Assembly: GCF_007981265.1 (NCBI RefSeq)
Contig: NZ_CP034363.1
Location: 1,984,001 to 2,048,000 of the forward strand
DNA from: Pantoea sp. CCBC3-3-1
GTDB lineage: Bacteria; Pseudomonadota; Gammaproteobacteria; Enterobacterales; Enterobacteriaceae
Reading direction: 5' to 3'
DNA: 64,000 nucleotides
The notes under the pieces are model-generated. The model was not told the DNA's origin. It searched no databases and saw only the letters and a list, made by a program, of their open reading frames with translations. Below, one piece after another: positions 41,392-50,089 of this stretch (positions are counted from its first letter, which is position 1; each line of letters opens with the position of its first letter). A program made the position numbers and the translations under genes.

Positions 41392-41817
41392 CTACTCGCC
41401 GTTTTCTTCCGCAATCATCTTCTGCAACAGACCCACTAAAACCTGCCGTTCGTCAGCAGAAATCCGTAAAAGAAAACGTTTATCTACCTCATTCGCAACC
41501 GGCTGTGCCTTCAGAAGAAGCTGCTCTCCCGCCTCGGTCAGCCAGATGAAGCGCCGTCGTCGGTCGCTGCTGCCGGGTTCACGCCTTAACAGCCCGCGAT
41601 CTTCCATCCGCACCAGCATTTCTGCCAGCGTCGCCTTGCTGCTTAGCGCCGCATCCATTAAATCGACCTGCTCTATGCCGGGCTGTTCAGCCACCGCGCA
41701 GAGTACGGAATACTGCGGCTTGGTCAGCCCCTGCAACGCTTTTTGCCACTGGGCGGTGTGATCCTGGAATAAAAGTCGCATCAGGTGAAAAGGGGTGCTG
41801 GCGAGCGTTCGGGTCAT
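41392..41817 (-). CDS. MarR-family regulator of the decarboxylase genes
   Basis: 141-aa MarR-type regulator; winged HTH at about 45-95 (LDMAALSSKATLAEM-like helix and SSDRRRRFIWLTEAG wing). Divergent from the UbiD-type decarboxylase genes, the arrangement found for regulators that release hydroxyarylate decarboxylase operons when phenolic acids bind. Two palindromic sites in the shared 247-bp intergenic region are candidate operators. Confidence 0.85.
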   Translation of the reverse strand: MTRTLASTPFHLMRLLFQDHTAQWQKALQGLTKPQYSVLCAVAEQPGIEQVDLMDAALSSKATLAEMLVRMEDRGLLRREPGSSDRRRRFIWLTEAGEQLLLKAQPVANEVDKRFLLRISADERQVLVGLLQKMIAEENGE

Positions 41818-41920
41818 GATTACTGTCTCAATTTAACAGGCGAAATAACGTTATGGTCCAAGAGTAACGTAACAGCTGGATGATTTTAATAAACTTTCCA
41901 ATAAAGTCAGCAATATAACG

Positions 41921-41932
41921 TTCGTACACGAA
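41921..41932. promoter_or_regulatory. candidate MarR operator 1
   Basis: TTCGTACACGAA, 5-bp arms around AC; shares the TTCGT...CGAA pattern with the second site 69 bp away. Confidence 0.5.
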
Positions 41933-41986
41933 TTATTTGCCTGGCCTCGCTTGTTTAATGCCTGACAAAACACTACGCTGGTAATG

Positions 41987-42004
41987 TTGTTCGTATGCGA
42001 ACAA
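41987..42004. promoter_or_regulatory. candidate MarR operator 2
   Basis: TTGTTCG-TATG-CGAACAA: perfect 7-bp arms, about 60 bp before the decarboxylase start. Best operator candidate in this region. Confidence 0.6.
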
Positions 42005-42064
42005 TATCAATAAAGGAATCTGATGTTGTAAAACGACATCACCCGACAGCGGAGAGGATGAAGT

Positions 42065-43498
42065 ATGGCATTTGATGATTTAAGGGATTATCTTCAGGCG
42101 CTCGACGAGCAGGGACAGTTACTGACGATTGAAGAAGAAGTTAAAGCGGAGCCGGATATCGCCGCCGCCGCGAATGCAACGGGGCGGATTGGAGAGGGTG
42201 CACCGGCGCTCGCCTTTACCCATATTCAGGGGTTTAATCAGGCCCACGTGGTGGTAAACACCCTGGGCTCCTGGAAAAATCATGCGATCGCGTTAGGGAT
42301 GGCTCCTGCAGCGCCAGTCCGACAGCAAATTGAAACCTTTATTCAGCGTTGGGACAATTTCCCCATTGCCCCCGAGCGGCGGAACAGCCCACCCTGGGCG
42401 GAAAACAGCCGTGATGGCGAAGAGATCAACCTGTTCGATATTCTGCCGCTGTTTCGACTTAATGACGGCGATGGGGGGTTCTACCTTGATAAAGCCTGTG
42501 TCGTTTCGCGCGATCCTCTGAACCCGGATCACTTCGGCAAACAGAATGTCGGCATTTACCGAATGGAGGTTAAGGGCAAGCGTAAACTTGGACTGCAACC
42601 GATCCCGATGCACGATATCGCACTGCATCTCCACAAAGCGGAAGAGCGGGGCGAGGATCTGCCGATAGCCATTACGCTTGGCAACGACCCCATTATCACC
42701 CTGATGGGGGCAACGCCGCTGAAATACGATTGGTCTGAGTACGAAATGGCAGGAGCATTACGCGAAAGCCCTTATCCCATTGCTACCGCGCCGCTTACCG
42801 GTTTTGATGTCCCCTGGGGCTCAGAGGTGATTCTGGAAGGCGTCATTGAAGGGCGCAAACGTGAAATCGAAGGCCCTTTTGGCGAATTTACCGGCCACTA
42901 TTCAGGCGGTCGCAATATGACCGTTGTGCGCATCGACAAAGTCTCTTACCGCACAAACCCAATATTTGAATCGCTCTATCTTGGCATGCCGTGGAGCGAA
43001 ATTGATTATCTGATGGGGCCGGCAACCTGCGTTCCCCTCTATCAACAGCTGAAGGCAGAATTCCCCGAAGTTCAGGCGGTTAACGCCATGTATACGCATG
43101 GTTTGCTGGCCATCATCTCAACCAAAAAACGCTATGGCGGTTTTGCCCGCGCAGTAGGCCTGCGCGCGATGACCACGCCGCACGGGCTGGGCTACGTCAA
43201 GATGGTCATTATGGTGGATGAAGACGTTGATCCTTTTGACCTGCCGCAGGTGATGTGGGCGCTCTCATCGAAGGTCAATCCGGCTGGCGATTTAGTGCAG
43301 CTGCCGAATATGTCGGTACTGGAACTGGATCCGGGCTCAAGCCCTGCCGGCATAACCGATAAGCTGATCGTTGACGCCACCACGCCGGTCGCGCCCGATA
43401 AACGTGGCCACTACAGCCAGCCGGTAAAAGATTTGCCGGAAACAACGCTGTGGATTGAAAAGCTGACCGCAATGCTGGCTAACCAACGAGGAGAGTAA
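42065..43498 (+). CDS. UbiD-family hydroxyarylic acid decarboxylase, C subunit
   Basis: Prenylated-FMN-dependent non-oxidative decarboxylase of phenolic acids such as 4-hydroxybenzoate, vanillate or protocatechuate (EcdC/ShdC/VdcC group). 477 aa, very close to the E. coli EcdC type: FRLNDGDGGFYLDKACVVSRD, the prFMN region KQNVGIYRMEVKGKRKLGLQ and the catalytic GPFGEFTGHYSG segment with Glu. The B subunit gene (UbiX-like flavin prenyltransferase), usually just upstream in ecdBCD operons, is missing here; only the D gene follows. Confidence 0.93.
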   Translation: MAFDDLRDYLQALDEQGQLLTIEEEVKAEPDIAAAANATGRIGEGAPALAFTHIQGFNQAHVVVNTLGSWKNHAIALGMAPAAPVRQQIETFIQRWDNFPIAPERRNSPPWAENSRDGEEINLFDILPLFRLNDGDGGFYLDKACVVSRDPLNPDHFGKQNVGIYRMEVKGKRKLGLQPIPMHDIALHLHKAEERGEDLPIAITLGNDPIITLMGATPLKYDWSEYEMAGALRESPYPIATAPLTGFDVPWGSEVILEGVIEGRKREIEGPFGEFTGHYSGGRNMTVVRIDKVSYRTNPIFESLYLGMPWSEIDYLMGPATCVPLYQQLKAEFPEVQAVNAMYTHGLLAIISTKKRYGGFARAVGLRAMTTPHGLGYVKMVIMVDEDVDPFDLPQVMWALSSKVNPAGDLVQLPNMSVLELDPGSSPAGITDKLIVDATTPVAPDKRGHYSQPVKDLPETTLWIEKLTAMLANQRGE

Positions 43499-43499
43499 A

Positions 43500-43733
43500 A
43501 TGATTTGTCCGCGCTGTGCTTTTGATACCCTTGCAACACTGGCTCATTCTCCGGTAAAAGGCGTCTGGACGGTTTTTCAGTGTCAACGCTGCCTTTATAC
43601 CTGGCGCAACACTGAACCCTTACGCCGTACCAGCCGGGAGCATTATCCGCACGCCTTCCGCATGACCCAAAGCGATATTGATAATGCGCCTGAAGTGCCC
43701 ACCGTTCCGCCGCTGCTGGCAGACAGGGAGTAA
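43500..43733 (+). CDS. hydroxyarylic acid decarboxylase D subunit
   Basis: 77-aa zinc-ribbon-like protein of the EcdD/ShdD/VdcD family. Cysteine pairs MICPRC and FQCQRC, then LYTWRNTEPLRRTSREHYP and a proline-rich C-terminus. Needed for full activity in some family members; exact role unknown. One base separates its ATG from the stop of the C subunit. Confidence 0.9.
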   Translation: MICPRCAFDTLATLAHSPVKGVWTVFQCQRCLYTWRNTEPLRRTSREHYPHAFRMTQSDIDNAPEVPTVPPLLADRE

Positions 43734-43891
43734 TTTTTCTTCACGGGGCGCCATGTGACTGCACTCTTGTGATAAGCGTACAGATTGCCATAGCCATGCA
43801 GCGATGCGATGACAATGGCTATCTGTTTTTGCAAAAGATCGGCAAAGAGCACGCGGCGACGGACGGTTTTTTCAAACGTTAGTCTCTTCTG

Positions 43892-44497
43892 CTAGCTCAG
43901 CCCTTCCGCCGCTAAGGCGTCTGTCACCGCTGGCCTCGCCGCTACGCGCTGAAACCACGCTTCCAGCGTCGTCAGTTCGTTTAAATTCAGCTTCAGGGAT
44001 TTTGCCCAGCGCATGACGGTAAACAGATAGGCGTCCGCCACGGTGAAGTGCATACCCAACAGCCATTGCCGATCGCTGAGCTGTTGATTCACCCAGCTAA
44101 ACTTTTGCTCCAGCTTTTCGCGCAGCAGGGTTTTGTACTCATCCGGCGTCGCAGAGCTGAACAAAGGACTAAACGTTTTGTGCAGTTCGGCAGAGATAAA
44201 ATTGAGCCACTCCAGCGTCTGATAACGGGCCAGGCTGCCGGTCGGCGCAAGCAACTGTCGGTCAGGCTTGAGGTCAGCAAGATATTGTACGATGGCAACG
44301 CCTTCAGTCAGCACGGTGCCGTCATCAAACAGCAGGGCGGGCACCTGGCCTTTGCTGTTGATCTGGTGATAATCCTCATGCTGTTCGGTGAGACCCGCTT
44401 TGGTATCAACCTTGATCAGGGTGAAATCAAGACCGGTTTCCAGCATGACGATATGCGGCGACAGCGAACAGGCACCGGGCATAAAAAACAGTTTCAT
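43892..44497 (-). CDS. gstA: GstA, glutathione S-transferase
   Basis: Beta-class GST, 201 aa. Conserved [18 protein letters not shown] with catalytic Cys10, [11 protein letters not shown] and [13 protein letters not shown] glutathione-site motifs. ATG 44497, preceded by GAGGAG, matches E. coli GstA length. It would follow pdxY in E. coli. Confidence 0.95.
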   Translation of the reverse strand: MKLFFMPGACSLSPHIVMLETGLDFTLIKVDTKAGLTEQHEDYHQINSKGQVPALLFDDGTVLTEGVAIVQYLADLKPDRQLLAPTGSLARYQTLEWLNFISAELHKTFSPLFSSATPDEYKTLLREKLEQKFSWVNQQLSDRQWLLGMHFTVADAYLFTVMRWAKSLKLNLNELTTLEAWFQRVAARPAVTDALAAEGLS

Positions 44498-44584
44498 CAC
44501 TTGCTCCTCACTCCGTGGCGAAAGATCTCTTTAGCTTAACGCCGCATGGTTAAAAATCCAGCAGCAGAAGACGGCAGCAAAGCG

Positions 44585-45499
44585 TTAATTGTCCTGCCGC
44601 AAGCTTTCGTCTTTAAAACAGCCCAGCATCGGGAGCTCGCTGCGGGCAAGATCCCAAAAAGCCCGCACTCTGGCTGGCATAGACTTAATGTTTTGCGTCA
44701 CCAACTGCACCGGCACGGCGCTGAGGCGATACGCCGGCAGGACTTCACACAACCGTCCATTTTTAAGATCGTCATACACCTGATAAGAGAGCAGGCGGGC
44801 GATGCCTTTTCCCGCGCGTGCTGCAATAAGCTGCGTCTCGACTTCATTAACGATTAACCTTGGGCGGATACGTACGCGCCGATCGCCACTGGCGGCAAAG
44901 CGCCACTCCCGGTTTGCCACCTGCGATGCACTGGCTATCAGATGATGGTCCGTCAGCGCGCCGGGAGAGGAGGGGATACCTGCTCTGGCTAAATAGCCCG
45001 GGCTGGCGACCAGCATCCGCTGTACGCTGCCGACTTCGGCCGCCACCAGCGAGGAGTCACGCAGCTGTCCAATCCGTACCGCGATATCCAGCCCCTGTTC
45101 AATCAAATCCTGATAGCCATCATTGAGCAACAGCTCAATCTGAATATCCGGATAACGCTCCAGAAAACGCAACACCAGCGGCGCAATATGCTTGCGGCCA
45201 AACTGCACCGGTGCGGTCAGCCGAAGTTGTCCGTTGAGCTGGGTATAGGTCGCGGCGACCAGCGCCTGCTGATAATCATCCAGTAATCCTTTTGCCCGCT
45301 CGAACAGCGCTAATCCAGCTGGCGTGGGGGAAAGTCGGCGTGTTGTTCGCTCAATCAGGCTGGTGGCGAATCGGGTTTCGAGAGCGGCCAGCGCACGCGT
45401 AATCGCCGCCGGTGAACGCCGCAGTGAACGGGCCGCCGCCGCCAGGCTTCCCTGCTGTACCACGGCGACAAACACCGCCAGCTCGTCGAGTTTATCCAT
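44585..45499 (-). CDS. LysR-type regulator next to GST gene
   Basis: 304-aa LysR-type regulator, CrgA/YafC-like group: HTH at 1-60 (MDKLDELAVFVAVVQQGSLA, RRSPAAITRALAALE), effector domain from about 88. Divergent from the GST/flavin-oxidase pair across 95 bp, which it probably controls. Not found at this place in E. coli. Confidence 0.87.
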   Translation of the reverse strand: MDKLDELAVFVAVVQQGSLAAAARSLRRSPAAITRALAALETRFATSLIERTTRRLSPTPAGLALFERAKGLLDDYQQALVAATYTQLNGQLRLTAPVQFGRKHIAPLVLRFLERYPDIQIELLLNDGYQDLIEQGLDIAVRIGQLRDSSLVAAEVGSVQRMLVASPGYLARAGIPSSPGALTDHHLIASASQVANREWRFAASGDRRVRIRPRLIVNEVETQLIAARAGKGIARLLSYQVYDDLKNGRLCEVLPAYRLSAVPVQLVTQNIKSMPARVRAFWDLARSELPMLGCFKDESLRQDN

Positions 45500-45594
45500 G
45501 ATTATTCCAGGTATCGAAATTATGAATTGTTATTTTTGCCCGTTTACGCCGTTTTCAGCAAGAGTATGCTGATGTAAACCCATCGGAGGTAACA

Positions 45595-46212
45595 ATGAGT
45601 TCATTAACACTGTACGGCACCGCACTTTCCGGACACGTTCATCGTGTGCAACTGCTGTTGAACATGCTGGATCTGTCAGCAGAGTGGATCGAAGCGGGCG
45701 CAGATATCCGCGCCACCGACGCTTTTTTGCAGCTAAATCCACTGGGACAAATTCCGGTGCTGGTGGATGGCGACAGCGTCATCACCGACAGCAATGCCAT
45801 TCTGATCTGGCTGGTAAAACGCTATGCGCCGGAAAGCCACTGGTTGCCGCAGGATCTCTATCAGGAAGTACAGGTCCATCAATGGCTGGCAAAAGCGGCG
45901 GGCGAAATCCGCTACGGTGTGGCATCCGCCCGGATGATTAAGCAGTTTGGTACGTCAGAAAATTATGCCTCAGCCTGTGAGATTACGAAAAAATTTCTGC
46001 CGCAGCTGGAGGCGCATCTTGGCGAGAGAACATGGCTGGTAGGCGCACACGCCACGATAGCCGATCTGGCCTGCTACGCCTATGTGGCCTGTGCACCGGA
46101 AGGCGGTATTTCGCTAAACGGTTATTCCGCTATCCAGCGCTGGCTGCAAAATGTGGCTTCACTGCCTGGTTTTGTCGCGCTGCCGCCGCTGCCCTATCCC
46201 GAGGAGAGGTAA
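45595..46212 (+). CDS. glutathione S-transferase family protein
   Basis: 205-aa GST distinct from GstA. N-terminal thioredoxin fold with LYGTALSGHVHRVQLLLNML, cis-Pro loop LGQIPVLVDGD and TDSNAILIWLVKRYAP; C-terminal helical domain with GAHATIADLACYAYVA. Its stop directly abuts the next ATG, so it is translationally linked to the flavin-oxidase-like gene. Role likely detoxification; substrate unknown. Confidence 0.87.
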   Translation: MSSLTLYGTALSGHVHRVQLLLNMLDLSAEWIEAGADIRATDAFLQLNPLGQIPVLVDGDSVITDSNAILIWLVKRYAPESHWLPQDLYQEVQVHQWLAKAAGEIRYGVASARMIKQFGTSENYASACEITKKFLPQLEAHLGERTWLVGAHATIADLACYAYVACAPEGGISLNGYSAIQRWLQNVASLPGFVALPPLPYPEER

Positions 46213-47106
46213 ATGTTTCATCCCGGTGAACGACTGGCGCAAGAGAAAGCGGGCTATAAACATGTCAGTGCCGCGCTTTACACGGCAATGCCGGACCAGC
46301 ACCGCCTGTTTTATGCCGGGCTACGGCAATTCTATTTCAGCGTGCCCGATGCGAAAGGCTACCCGGTTGCCTGTGTGCTACAGGGAATACCGGGCTTTGT
46401 CTCGGCCCCGGATGCCGGGCATCTGGTGATCGGTCGGGCTTCGCTGGAGGCTGTAACTTATCTGCCTGAGCTTGAAGCGGGCATGCGGGTAGGTGGACTG
46501 GGTCTGGATTTGTCTAACCGACGTCGTAATCGGGTGAATGGCATTATAGAGAGCGTGACCGCCGAAGCAATTACGCTGGCGGTGCAGGAAAGTTTTGGCA
46601 ATTGTCCGCAGTATATTCAGCGGCGAATGTTGCCAGAAAATTCGCCTGAGCGACTGCCTCAGCTGGAAGAACTGACCACGCTGGATGCGGATGCACGCTA
46701 TCTGATTGCCGCCGCCGACACCTTGTTTATCGCCAGTCAGGCGCAGCGTGAAAATGGCGCAGGCGGGGCAGATATTTCACACCGGGGCGGCCTTCCCGGT
46801 TTTATTGAGCTGAGGCAGGGCCGCCTGCATATTCCTGATTATCCGGGAAATCGCTATATGAACACCTTAGGCAACCTGCTGGTAGAGCCGCGGTGCGCGG
46901 TATTGATTATGGATTTTCATCAGGGCGCGGCGCTGCATATTCAGGGCAAAGCCGACATTTTGTGGCAGCCGTCAGAAGGGGCAATTGAGCGCTGGCTGGT
47001 CATTGAGCCGGAAAGGATACTGCGGATCCGTCAGCTGCTGCCTGCTGCCGGACTGGCGGTTGAATATGCTGGCTCATCGCTGGCCGTTGGCAATAAAAAA
47101 GGGTGA
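46213..47106 (+). CDS. PNPOx-like FMN-binding flavoprotein
   Basis: 297-aa protein of the pyridoxamine-phosphate-oxidase-like split-barrel group (COG3576 type). FMN-barrel motifs: ADTLFIASQ, FIELRQGRLHIPDYPGNR and MNTLGNLLVEPRCAVLIMDF in the C-terminal half; the N-terminal half has a second, weaker barrel-like region. Often found beside GSTs; no biochemical role is clear. The stop codon lies inside the left arm of a 21-bp inverted repeat. Confidence 0.8.
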   Translation: MFHPGERLAQEKAGYKHVSAALYTAMPDQHRLFYAGLRQFYFSVPDAKGYPVACVLQGIPGFVSAPDAGHLVIGRASLEAVTYLPELEAGMRVGGLGLDLSNRRRNRVNGIIESVTAEAITLAVQESFGNCPQYIQRRMLPENSPERLPQLEELTTLDADARYLIAAADTLFIASQAQRENGAGGADISHRGGLPGFIELRQGRLHIPDYPGNRYMNTLGNLLVEPRCAVLIMDFHQGAALHIQGKADILWQPSEGAIERWLVIEPERILRIRQLLPAAGLAVEYAGSSLAVGNKKG

Positions 47107-47286
47107 CATTGCTGTCACCCTGAGGTCGCGCTGGCACGAGGAACACGAGCCTTTCACAAAGACGCAAAAAGCGGCATCCATGCCGGCTCGACCAGGGCCG
47201 TCCATGGCCCTGGACGCTTTGTTCCAGGCTCATGTTCCTCGCGCTTTGAGTTTGTCAGCTGTCGGAGGGTGACAGCAATGTCGCCC
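47101..47286. repeat. outer 21-bp inverted repeat around palindromic element A
   Basis: Arms at 47101-47121 and 47266-47286 are complementary at 20 of 21 positions. Each arm is itself a palindrome (GGTGACA...TGTCACC). They frame the 105-bp element A. The left arm overlaps the stop codon of the preceding gene and the right arm ends 10 bp from the dtpA stop. Confidence 0.85.
47137..47241 (-). repeat. palindromic element A
   Basis: 105-bp nested inverted repeat. Outer arms 47137-47152 and 47226-47241 pair at 15 of 16 positions and extend inward (ACAAAG/CTTTGT). Inside are two hairpins, CCAGGGCC/GGCCCTGG (47192-47213) and GGCAT/ATGCC. Read on the minus strand, downstream of dtpA, the second hairpin is followed by GCTTTTTGCG, so it can serve as a dtpA terminator. 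The 63-bp core is 86% identical (54/63) to that of element B at 60933-61033. Confidence 0.85.
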
Positions 47287-47296
47287 AAATCATCAC

Positions 47297-48760
47297 TCAG
47301 TCCTGAGTCATCCGGTTCAGCTTTGGCGCTGTCAGCATCATCAGCACGGCAATCACGCCGGTGGCGATACCAATTTGCAGGAACACGTCACCGTAAACAT
47401 GCAGCGACTGCAAGGGATCGGTAATACCTGAAGGCACTGCCATCAGGTTAGCCACCTTACCGGCAATCATCGCTGCGCCAGCCGTGGTCAGGAACCAGGA
47501 TCCCATAATAAAGCCCATCAGACGCTGTGGCACCAGCTGCGCCACCATCGCCAGGCCCAGGCCGGAAATCATCAGCTCGCCCACGCTTTGCAGCGCATAA
47601 CTCAAAATCAGCCAGTTCACCGACACAATGCCCAGCTGATTGGCGAATTTCGCCCCCAGCGGCAACACCAGGAAAGCAGCTGAACAGAGCAGCATTCCCA
47701 GCGCAAACTTATGCGGCATCGGTAAACGATCGCCCATCTTGTTGTAGATAGCGGCCAGAATCGGGCTGAAAATCATAATCCAGAAGGGGTTCAGCGCCTG
47801 ATACTGCTCGGCCTCAAAAGCGATGCCCAGGATGCTGTGCTCCACGTTACGAATGGCGAAGAAGTTCAGCGAGGTTGGCATCTGCATATACAGAACGAAA
47901 AACACTACCGCTTCCGTCATCAGCAGAAAAGCGACGATCATTTTGCGACGCGCTGCGCCTTGCAGGGCAAAGGTTTCTTTGGCAAAGATGAAAACAATGG
48001 CCACGGCAACCAGCGCCAGAAGCAGACGGGCGATGCCCTGGTTATGCAGCATCCAGGTCGCAATAACGACCAGCACGGCAATGCCAACCAGCGTAGCCAG
48101 CAGCTTACCGATATGCAGTGGCTGGAAATCGGGTTTTGAACCGTAGGGTTTAACCCATTTGCGGCACAGCATAAAGTTGACCAGCGTAATCAGCATCCCG
48201 ACGAAGGAGAGCGAGAACGCCATGCTCCAGCCGTAATGAGCGGCCAGCCACGGCGTCGCCAGCATTGAGAAGAACGAACCAATATTGATCGCCATGTAAT
48301 ACATGGTAAATGCGCCATCAAGACGCGGATCGTCTTTCTCATAGCAGGTCGAAAGCAGCGAAGAGGGGTTAGCTTTAAACAGACCGTTGCCGACGGCAAT
48401 GGTCGCCATGCCGATATAGACCATGCTGACATCGTGACCAGACCAGGCAATCAGCGCATAGCCCAGCGCCAGCACCAGCGTACCCAGCACAATGACGCGC
48501 TTGGTGCCGAGCACTTTGTCACCCAGCCAGCCGCCCACAGCGATCAGACCGTACACCAGCGCGCTGAACGAAGAAAACAGCGTCACGGATTCGGATTCAG
48601 ACATGCCGAGCATTTTGACGAGATAAACCGCCATAATGCCTTGCAGACCGTAATAGCCAAATCGTTCCCATAATTCGATTGAGAAAATCAAATAGAACGA
48701 TCGCGGTTGCTTAAACGCGTTGAGACTCGGGGTCTCGGGATGTTTGTTTGCAGTTGACAC
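47297..48760 (-). CDS. dtpA: DtpA, proton-dependent di/tripeptide transporter
   Basis: POT/PTR-family peptide:H+ symporter of the inner membrane, 487 aa, about 14 helices. [16 protein letters not shown] carries the ExxERFxYYG motif near residue 30. GTG 48760 is chosen: AGAGGT lies just upstream and the N-terminus VSTANKHPE corresponds to E. coli DtpA; the upstream in-frame codons do not. In E. coli it follows gstA directly; here three genes intervene. Confidence 0.95.
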   Translation of the reverse strand: MSTANKHPETPSLNAFKQPRSFYLIFSIELWERFGYYGLQGIMAVYLVKMLGMSESESVTLFSSFSALVYGLIAVGGWLGDKVLGTKRVIVLGTLVLALGYALIAWSGHDVSMVYIGMATIAVGNGLFKANPSSLLSTCYEKDDPRLDGAFTMYYMAINIGSFFSMLATPWLAAHYGWSMAFSLSFVGMLITLVNFMLCRKWVKPYGSKPDFQPLHIGKLLATLVGIAVLVVIATWMLHNQGIARLLLALVAVAIVFIFAKETFALQGAARRKMIVAFLLMTEAVVFFVLYMQMPTSLNFFAIRNVEHSILGIAFEAEQYQALNPFWIMIFSPILAAIYNKMGDRLPMPHKFALGMLLCSAAFLVLPLGAKFANQLGIVSVNWLILSYALQSVGELMISGLGLAMVAQLVPQRLMGFIMGSWFLTTAGAAMIAGKVANLMAVPSGITDPLQSLHVYGDVFLQIGIATGVIAVLMMLTAPKLNRMTQD

Positions 48761-49132
48761 AAGTACCTCTGGCGTTAAATCCTGATTCGACCTGAAAATT
48801 AAGTCGCCATCATTCAAGGTGGGCATTCGCCGCATGGTTATAAGATGGGAGAAACGGCAAGTAATTTCGCCGATTGCCGTGCATCAGGCAAGTCTTTTTT
48901 CCGGTAAGGGAAAAACGGCTTTGAAAAGGATGAAGAGAGGCCATTAACTCTATTTTTAGAGTTAAAAGCTAATTGATAATGTATTTCTGAATTTTCCTGC
49001 TAATAATAGGCTGCTTCTTGTACTTCACAGCACAGGTTTGCACCAGGCAATCGTTTGCGAGATGAAATAGGGCAAGGTGTAATGCAGGTAAAATAATCAT
49101 CCGTTAATAGCCTGTTTACAGAGCAAGTAAAC

Positions 49133-49149
49133 TGTTTAATGGCGGTTTA
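49133..49149 (+). promoter_or_regulatory. PhoP-box-like direct repeat
   Basis: TGTTTA-ATGGC-GGTTTA fits the PhoP consensus (T/G)GTTTA-N5-(T/G)GTTTA exactly. It is read toward betI, but its target is unclear; a TTTATT hexamer lies 11 bp downstream. Confidence 0.4.
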
Positions 49150-49412
49150 CTGTTTGAAAATTTATTTAGTTGAGAAAAATGTGATTTAGATCGCTTATAC
49201 GATGATATTAATTGTTGAAAAAAAACTTTTATTCCCTCTCCGTTAACACAACAAATCTCCCTGCTTCATTTCCTCCGTAGCTTGCTCTGCCAGTAAATGC
49301 TGTTCTGTTACTAAGCTCAGTCTTCCCAGCAGAGAAAGAGAAATAAGCACGCAGAAAGGGCGTCGTCCGAACCCTGTTCAACAAAACCTCAGTGCACCGC
49401 TTCTTTTTATTG

Positions 49413-49442
49413 ATTGAACGTTCAATATAAAATGACTATACT
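49413..49442 (+). promoter_or_regulatory. bet promoter with BetI operator
   Basis: TTGAAC (49414-49419), a 17-bp spacer and TATACT (49437-49442). The 14-bp palindrome ATTGAACGTTCAAT (49413-49426) overlaps the -35 and fits a BetI operator, so choline relief of repression is expected. Confidence 0.8.
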
Positions 49443-49475
49443 TACCCTCATTCAATAGCCAAAACCGATGAAGCG

Positions 49476-50072
49476 ATGCCAAAAGTTGGAATGAAAGCCA
49501 TTCGTCAGGCGCAGCTGATCCACGCCACCCTGACCGTTATCGATCGCGTAGGCCTGGCCGATGCCAGCCTGGCGCTGATTGCGAAAGAAGCCGGGGTGTC
49601 AACCGGGATTGTCAGCCACTATTTTGGCGACAAAAACGGTTTGCTGGATGCCTGTATGCGTCAGATCCTTTTCGATCTGTACAGGGCGGTGGAACACCAC
49701 CGCAACCTGGCAACGGACGAACCGGCAGCGCGTATTCGCGCCATCATAGACGGTAACTTTGACGTGTCGCAGATTGCCGGGCCGGTACTAAAAACCTGGC
49801 TGGCTTTCTGGACCAACAGCCTGCATCAGCCGGAATTACAGCGATTACAGCGGATTAACGACCGCCGGCTCTATTCCAACCTGACGGCGCAGTTTGCCAG
49901 GGCGCTGCCTGCACAGCAGGCGCGAGATGCGGGTGCCAGCATGGCAGCGTTAATCGACGGCTTGTGGCTACGCATGACGCTGGCGCCGCAGCCGATGGCG
50001 CAGGGGCTGCTTGAAGCCCGACAGCTTTGTTATAAAAATCTTGCGCTGTGGTTAACAACCCCGGCAACCTAA
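49476..50072 (+). CDS. betI: BetI, choline-responsive repressor
   Basis: TetR-family repressor of the bet genes, 198 aa. N-terminal [15 protein letters not shown] and [22 protein letters not shown]; the C-terminal choline-sensing domain includes GNFD and [14 protein letters not shown]. First gene of betIBA. In E. coli betT is divergent from betI; here dtpA is. Confidence 0.96.
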   Translation: MPKVGMKAIRQAQLIHATLTVIDRVGLADASLALIAKEAGVSTGIVSHYFGDKNGLLDACMRQILFDLYRAVEHHRNLATDEPAARIRAIIDGNFDVSQIAGPVLKTWLAFWTNSLHQPELQRLQRINDRRLYSNLTAQFARALPAQQARDAGASMAALIDGLWLRMTLAPQPMAQGLLEARQLCYKNLALWLTTPAT

Positions 50073-50089
50073 ACCCCAAAGGAGGAGAC

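Larger units (their letters stand above)
48761..49475. other. dtpA-betI divergent intergenic region
   Basis: About 715 bp, AT-rich, without a gene that I can support. Contents by eye: dtpA leader (48761-48850), a perfect 9-bp hairpin TTAACTCTA/TAGAGTTAA (48944-48965), a PhoP-box-like direct repeat (49133-49149), and the bet promoter with BetI operator near 49413. A 14-codon ORF starting near 49201 has no ribosome-binding site. Confidence 0.6.

Noticed and set aside
49180..49195. CRP site TGTGATTTAGATCGCT
   Set aside because: Left half is good but the right half lacks TCACA; too weak to list.
49201..49245. 14-codon ORF in the dtpA-betI gap
   Set aside because: No ribosome-binding site and very short; open frames of this size are expected by chance.
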